From NCBI RefSeq assembly GCF_001668725.1, contig NZ_LZKL01000024.1:1-47576 (forward strand): a DNA stretch of 47,576 nucleotides, written 5' to 3'. The position numbers and the translations under genes are program-made. This DNA is from Mycobacterium sp. E787. GTDB taxonomy: Bacteria > Actinomycetota > Actinomycetes > Mycobacteriales > Mycobacteriaceae. The notes beneath the pieces were generated by a model. It saw only the letters and a list, made by a program, of their open reading frames with translations. It searched no databases and was not told where the DNA came from. Of the stretch, positions 43,955 through 47,576 are shown in pieces. Each line of letters opens with the position of its first letter. The stretch's first letter is position 1.

Positions 43955-45391
43955 ATGGCTGTTCTCGTCTCGCCCGCAGACGCGGTGTTCCTGGTCGCCG
44001 AGACGCCCAACCGGCCGATGCACGTGGGCGCGCTCGCGCTGCTGAGCCCGCCGGACGGCGCCCGCCCCGGCTTTGTGCGCGACGAGTTCGCCGCCGCGCT
44101 GGATCGTGATCGGGTGGCGCCGCTGTGGCGGCGCAGGCCGCGCCGCTCGGCGGGCTCTCTCGGCCGGTGGTATTGGCACACCGATGCCGCGGTCGACCTG
44201 GATTACCACGTGCAGGTCGGTGCGCTGCGGCGGCCGGGCGCCCGAAGCCCTGCCCGAAACCTTCTGTGGGACAGGGTTTCCGAGTTGCACGCCGAACCGC
44301 TGGACCGGTCCCGCCCGCTGTGGCAGATGCACGTGATCGAGGGCCTCGGCGAGGGGCAGTACGCGCTGTATCTGAAGATCCACCATGCGCTGGCCGACGG
44401 CGTCTCGACGATGCGGCTGCTGCGGCAGACCGTGGGCCCCGACCCGGATCGGCGCGGCATGCCCGCCCTGTGGGAGGTGACCGGAGGCGCGCCGGGCGCC
44501 GGCATCGGGCCCCTGGCCGCCGCCCGGCGGGCACTGGGCGCGGCTCGTGACCTCGCGAGCGTCCCGCCGGCGCTCGCCGACACGGCGTGGCGGGCGGTGC
44601 GGCGGCGCGGCGGTCCGCTGACCGTGGCCGCACCGCGCACCCCGTTCACCGTGGCGATCGAGGGCGCGCGATGCTTCGCCGGACGCAGCTTCCCGATCGA
44701 TCGGCTGCGGCTGGTGGCCAAGCACACCGACGCGACCCTCAACGACGTCGTGCTCGCCATGTGCGGAGGGGCGCTGCGCCGCTACCTTCTCGCCCGCCAC
44801 GCGCTGCCCGGCACCTCGCTGATGGCGACCGTGCCCGTGTCGCTGCGCGGCGACGAGCCCGTCGGCCCGCCAGACCCGGTGCCGGGCAACAAGATCGGCA
44901 CGCTGGCCTGCTGCCTGGGCACGCACCTGGCCGACCCCGCCGAGCGCCTGGCGGCCGTGCAGGCCAGCATGCGCGAGGGAAAGGCGGCGTTAACCGGCCG
45001 CAACCGGGTGCAGGTGCTGGCGATGAGCGCGCTCGGCGCCGCCCCGCTCGCCCTCGCCGTCGCGCTGGGCCGCGCGGCCGGTCCGCTGCGCCCGCCGAAC
45101 GTGATGATCTCCAACGTTCGCGGGCCCGAGGACCCGCTGTACTGGAACGGCGCCCGCTTCGATGCGCTGTACCCGCTGTCGGTGGTGGCCGACGGCCAGG
45201 CGCTCAACATCACCTGCACGAGCATCAATCACCAGGTCTCGTTCGGATTGACGGGTTGCCGCCGTGCCGTTCCCCGCATCGACGCGCTCGCCGACGCGCT
45301 GGGCCGCGAACTGGATCTGCTCGACGCCTTCCACCGGATCCGGCGCGCGCGACCCGGTGGGCGCCGCGGCCCGCGACGGCGCCCGGTGTAG
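43955..45391 (+). CDS. Wax ester synthase / diacylglycerol acyltransferase (WS/DGAT)
   Basis: 478 aa from ATG at 43955; GTG at 43943 in frame is possible. The N-terminus SPADAVFLVAETPNRPMHVGAL is typical, and the acyltransferase motif HHALADG sits at H143-G149 with catalytic H144. Later PPNVMISNVRGPEDPLYWNG is the second conserved block. These enzymes transfer acyl-CoA to long-chain alcohols or diacylglycerol, making wax esters or triacylglycerol for storage, important in dormancy. Basic, Arg-rich C-terminus. The next gene, PPE, is convergent with 8 bp between stops. Substrate preference unknown. Confidence 0.9.
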   Translation: MAVLVSPADAVFLVAETPNRPMHVGALALLSPPDGARPGFVRDEFAAALDRDRVAPLWRRRPRRSAGSLGRWYWHTDAAVDLDYHVQVGALRRPGARSPARNLLWDRVSELHAEPLDRSRPLWQMHVIEGLGEGQYALYLKIHHALADGVSTMRLLRQTVGPDPDRRGMPALWEVTGGAPGAGIGPLAAARRALGAARDLASVPPALADTAWRAVRRRGGPLTVAAPRTPFTVAIEGARCFAGRSFPIDRLRLVAKHTDATLNDVVLAMCGGALRRYLLARHALPGTSLMATVPVSLRGDEPVGPPDPVPGNKIGTLACCLGTHLADPAERLAAVQASMREGKAALTGRNRVQVLAMSALGAAPLALAVALGRAAGPLRPPNVMISNVRGPEDPLYWNGARFDALYPLSVVADGQALNITCTSINHQVSFGLTGCRRAVPRIDALADALGRELDLLDAFHRIRRARPGGRRGPRRRPV

Positions 45392-45399
45392 CGCCGCGC

Positions 45400-47037
45400 T
45401 CAGCCGTCTGCCCGGCCCGGCCCGGGCGCGTCGGGATCCCAGGTGGCCGGCAGCATCGGCATCCTCGGTCCGCCGCCGAACTCGTCCCCGGAAATGGTGG
45501 TCAAGCCCGCCGCCTCGGCGATGCCGTCCGCCGCCGTCCCGGCGAACCCCATGGTCCCCGCGCCGCGGGCGGAGGCCAGCGTGTCGGCAACCGGGCCGTC
45601 GTCCGGCGGCGCGGCCCACTCCGGATCGAGCTCGACATTCATCGTTGCGAACTCGTCGCCATACCCGCGCCGCTGCGCGCGCCGTCGCCGCCGTGACCGC
45701 GCCTGATCCCGGGCGGCCGCCGGCGCGGCGGCCGTATCCGGCTGCGGCGCCTCTCTTTTGACGGTCACACCGGAGCCGGCGCTGCCGCTGTGTCCCGAAC
45801 CGGCGTCGACGCCGGGCGGCCCCACGGCGTACGGGAGCACCGGAGAAGCCCCCGCCGCGGGCGGCGCCGGCGGCGCGGAGCCGGCGACGGTGCTCACCGT
45901 CGGCGCCGGGGGCGGTGCCGGGGCCGTGGCCGGCGCGACCGAAATCGGCGCCATCGCGGCGAGGGGCAACGCGGCGGGCGCTGCCGCCACCGGTGCCGGC
46001 GCCGGGGCAACGGCGGGTTCCGGCAGGCCGGCCGGCACGATCGCCTGAGCCAGCCCCGCGAGCCCGCTCGCGCCGACCGGGGCAACCGCCAGCGCGGCGG
46101 GCGCGATGAAGGGGGAAATCACGCTGTAGCCGATGGAGGCGAAATCGTCGGGGCTCAGGACCAGTAAGAACGGATTACTCAGATACAGCAGCGGATCCGC
46201 CAGGAACTTGTTGACGATGTTCTCCACGTACCCCACCGGGTTCGCCAGGAATTCGAAGACGTGGTCGCCGCCGAACCCGAAATAGAGGTCCGACAGCAGC
46301 GGAAACTGCCCCACGAACGATTCGACGACCTGCTGCGAGTACCCGACCGGATCCTCCATGAAGGCCGCGACGCTGAAGTTTTGAATCGAGTTCACCAACG
46401 CCGACTGCAGGTCGACGAGGTTCAGCGTGGACGCGTCGTGGCCGAGCTGCTCGACGGTGTCGATCGCGCTGCCCACGGAGTTGACCCATGTCGACAGCGG
46501 ATTGACGATCGCCGGCGCCGGGGTGGTTTGTGGCGCCGCCGCAACGGCCGTGCCGGAGATCGCCTGGTAGACGCTCATGGTGGTGGCGGCCTGGATCCAC
46601 ATCCGCACGTAGTCGGCCTCGTTGAGCGCGATCGGGATGGTGTTGAGCCCGAAGAAATTGGTCGCCACCAACACGCCGTGGACGATGTGGTTGGTGGCCA
46701 GCTCGGCCAGCGTGGGCATGGCCGCCAGCGCGGCGGTGTAGGCCGCGGCCGCGGTCTCGAGCTGGGCCGCGGTCGCGATGCCGTTGGCGCTGGCCTGCGT
46801 CAACCACGCCAGATACGGAACATGTGCGGCCACATACGACTCCGCGCTCGGTCCCTGCCACGGCCCGGCCAGCACGCCGGCCGACACCGCGGTGAGTTCC
46901 CCGGCCACCGACGCGTATTCGGCGCTCAACGTGTTCCACGCCTCCGCCGCCGCCAGCAACGGCGCCGGCCCCGGGCCGCTGCTGAGCAATGCGGAATGCA
47001 CCTCCGGGGGCGCCGACATCCAGATGGGCGCCGTCAT
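45400..47037 (-). CDS. PPE family protein, PPW subgroup
   Basis: 545 aa, ATG at 47037. The ~180-residue PPE domain starts MTAPIWMSAPPEVHSALL with PWQGPSAESYVAAHVPYLAWL (WxG-like turn). A middle region (~200-320) is followed by a Pro/Ala-rich stretch (~320-420), a basic patch [17 protein letters not shown], and a C-terminus with GFAGT and PMLPATW, matching the PPW subgroup's GFxGT and PxxPxxW motifs. PPE proteins are exported by ESX (type VII) systems, usually with a PE partner; none is adjacent. No Shine-Dalgarno is visible. Confidence 0.92.
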   Translation of the reverse strand: MTAPIWMSAPPEVHSALLSSGPGPAPLLAAAEAWNTLSAEYASVAGELTAVSAGVLAGPWQGPSAESYVAAHVPYLAWLTQASANGIATAAQLETAAAAYTAALAAMPTLAELATNHIVHGVLVATNFFGLNTIPIALNEADYVRMWIQAATTMSVYQAISGTAVAAAPQTTPAPAIVNPLSTWVNSVGSAIDTVEQLGHDASTLNLVDLQSALVNSIQNFSVAAFMEDPVGYSQQVVESFVGQFPLLSDLYFGFGGDHVFEFLANPVGYVENIVNKFLADPLLYLSNPFLLVLSPDDFASIGYSVISPFIAPAALAVAPVGASGLAGLAQAIVPAGLPEPAVAPAPAPVAAAPAALPLAAMAPISVAPATAPAPPPAPTVSTVAGSAPPAPPAAGASPVLPYAVGPPGVDAGSGHSGSAGSGVTVKREAPQPDTAAAPAAARDQARSRRRRRAQRRGYGDEFATMNVELDPEWAAPPDDGPVADTLASARGAGTMGFAGTAADGIAEAAGLTTISGDEFGGGPRMPMLPATWDPDAPGPGRADG

Positions 47038-47118
47038 GAGGGGCGGCCACCGGGATAGGCCCGCGACCGCACCGGGCCGGCGTCGTCGTTGCTCAAGCTT
47101 CCGCCCCCACCAGGAGCT

Positions 47119-47157
47119 GGGTTAACCCCGCAAAGTTAGCATCGGCTTAGCTAACTT
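47119..47157. terminator. Two palindromes between the PPE and TIGR03089 genes
   Basis: AAGTTAGC (47133-47140), a 9-nt loop and GCTAACTT (47150-47157) form a perfect 8-bp stem 20 bp after the stop of the leftward TIGR03089-type gene, with TTT at its downstream edge. A second dyad, GGGTTAACCC, lies at 47119-47128. The pair may end transcription of that gene or act as operators for PPE; I cannot separate these. Confidence 0.4.
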
Positions 47158-47176
47158 GTCGACGGGGGCCGCACCG

Positions 47177-47576
47177 TCACGAATCCACCCGGGTGACCTT
47201 TTCCGTCTCGATCCTGCGCGGCCGCGCCGCCGGGTCGGGATTGGCCACCTGCACCAGCGATGCCCCGGCGGCCAGGATGGCCAGCAGGCCGTCCACCAGA
47301 TCGTCGGGTCGCGTCCAGGAAGCGCTGGACAGCACCCGGTCCGCGCCCGTCAATCCCCTTGCGGCCGCTGATCTTTCGCAATCGGCCAGCACCTCGTCCA
47401 CCGAGCGCCCGGCCAGCGCCGGACCCGGGTGACGTTCGCCGACGATCTGGTCGCCGTGGACCCGCACGGCGGTGGCGTAGTCGGTGACGCCGAACGGCAG
47501 GTCCGGCGCCGGCCGGCCGAACGGGTCCAGCGACAGCACCGCCACCTCGGCGGCGCCGGTACCGTCCGCCTCGTCC
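47177..47576 (-). CDS. TIGR03089-family protein (Rv3268-like), C-terminal part
   Basis: The stop is at 47177 and the frame runs off the right edge, so ~133 C-terminal residues are visible. VAVLSLDPFGRPAPDLPFGVTDYATAVRVHGDQIV, read in pieces, and VLSSASWTRPDDLVDGLLAILAAGASLVQVANPD match the mycobacterial TIGR03089 family, which looks like a degenerate acyl-adenylate enzyme of unknown function. Its position next to the pacL1-ctpC region agrees with Rv3268. The start is outside the window. Confidence 0.8.
   Translation of the reverse strand, partial: DEADGTGAAEVAVLSLDPFGRPAPDLPFGVTDYATAVRVHGDQIVGERHPGPALAGRSVDEVLADCERSAAARGLTGADRVLSSASWTRPDDLVDGLLAILAAGASLVQVANPDPAARPRRIETEKVTRVDS

Noticed and set aside
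1..47576. tRNA, rRNA and CRISPR loci
   Set aside because: I looked for cloverleaf arms with TTCGA-type T loops, rRNA-like conserved stretches and regularly spaced direct repeats, and saw none.

Overview
The window is high-GC, densely coded chromosomal DNA of a slow-growing Mycobacterium, most likely from the M. avium complex. The reasons are the gene order, which largely follows the M. tuberculosis block Rv3299c to Rv3268 as I remember it, a PPE protein, several DUF732 secreted proteins, LpqC and PstS lipoproteins, a MIRU-type element between purK and purE, and heavy use of GTG and TTG starts and 4-nt start/stop overlaps. The species assignment is inference; the gene families are read from the sequence. 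I found no tRNA, rRNA, CRISPR array, transposase or phage gene.

Layout. 1-3.6 kb: the end of a magnesium-type P-ATPase, then a NitT/TauT-type ABC importer (fused double permease plus ATPase) with a perfect 12+2+12 bp palindrome at its 5' end. 3.7-11.1 kb: arylsulfatase AtsB, four small secreted proteins (three DUF732), lipoprotein esterase LpqC, a stand-alone PstS and the repair glycosylase Nei. 11.1-16.5 kb: helicase Lhr and a TetR regulator. 16.5-19.9 kb: the SigF locus (small membrane proteins, UsfY, RsbW, SigF and a convergent STAS protein) with two good SigF-type promoters. 20-31.1 kb: a conserved metabolic core for acyl-CoA carboxylation (accA3, accD5, accE5, birA), sulfur transfer (sseA, SufE-like), maf, a PH-domain protein, GtrA, purine synthesis (purK, purE) and fadE25.

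31.1-37.4 kb is the part that departs most from the tuberculosis arrangement: an HdeD-type membrane protein, an unusual protein joining a four-helix membrane domain to an Hsp20 domain, two small unknown proteins, and a three-gene overlapping signalling operon (receiver-PP2C phosphatase, sensor histidine kinase, single-domain receiver). It looks like a stress-response island, and its phosphatase could plausibly feed the SigF anti-sigma/anti-anti-sigma switch 15 kb away. 37.4-47.6 kb: a class III CoA-transferase, a PF04072-type methyltransferase, a FadD acyl-CoA synthetase, the zinc-efflux pair pacL1-ctpC, a wax-ester/DGAT acyltransferase, a PPE-PPW protein and the end of a TIGR03089-family gene.

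Regulation visible in the DNA includes SigF promoters, a run of probably leaderless promoters (TANNNT boxes 6-8 nt before the start codon), a likely TetR autoregulatory operator, a dyad inside the pacL1-ctpC promoter, and a 31-bp sequence present twice, 14 kb apart, with 29 of 31 bases identical. Comparisons with M. tuberculosis are from memory; no database search was run.
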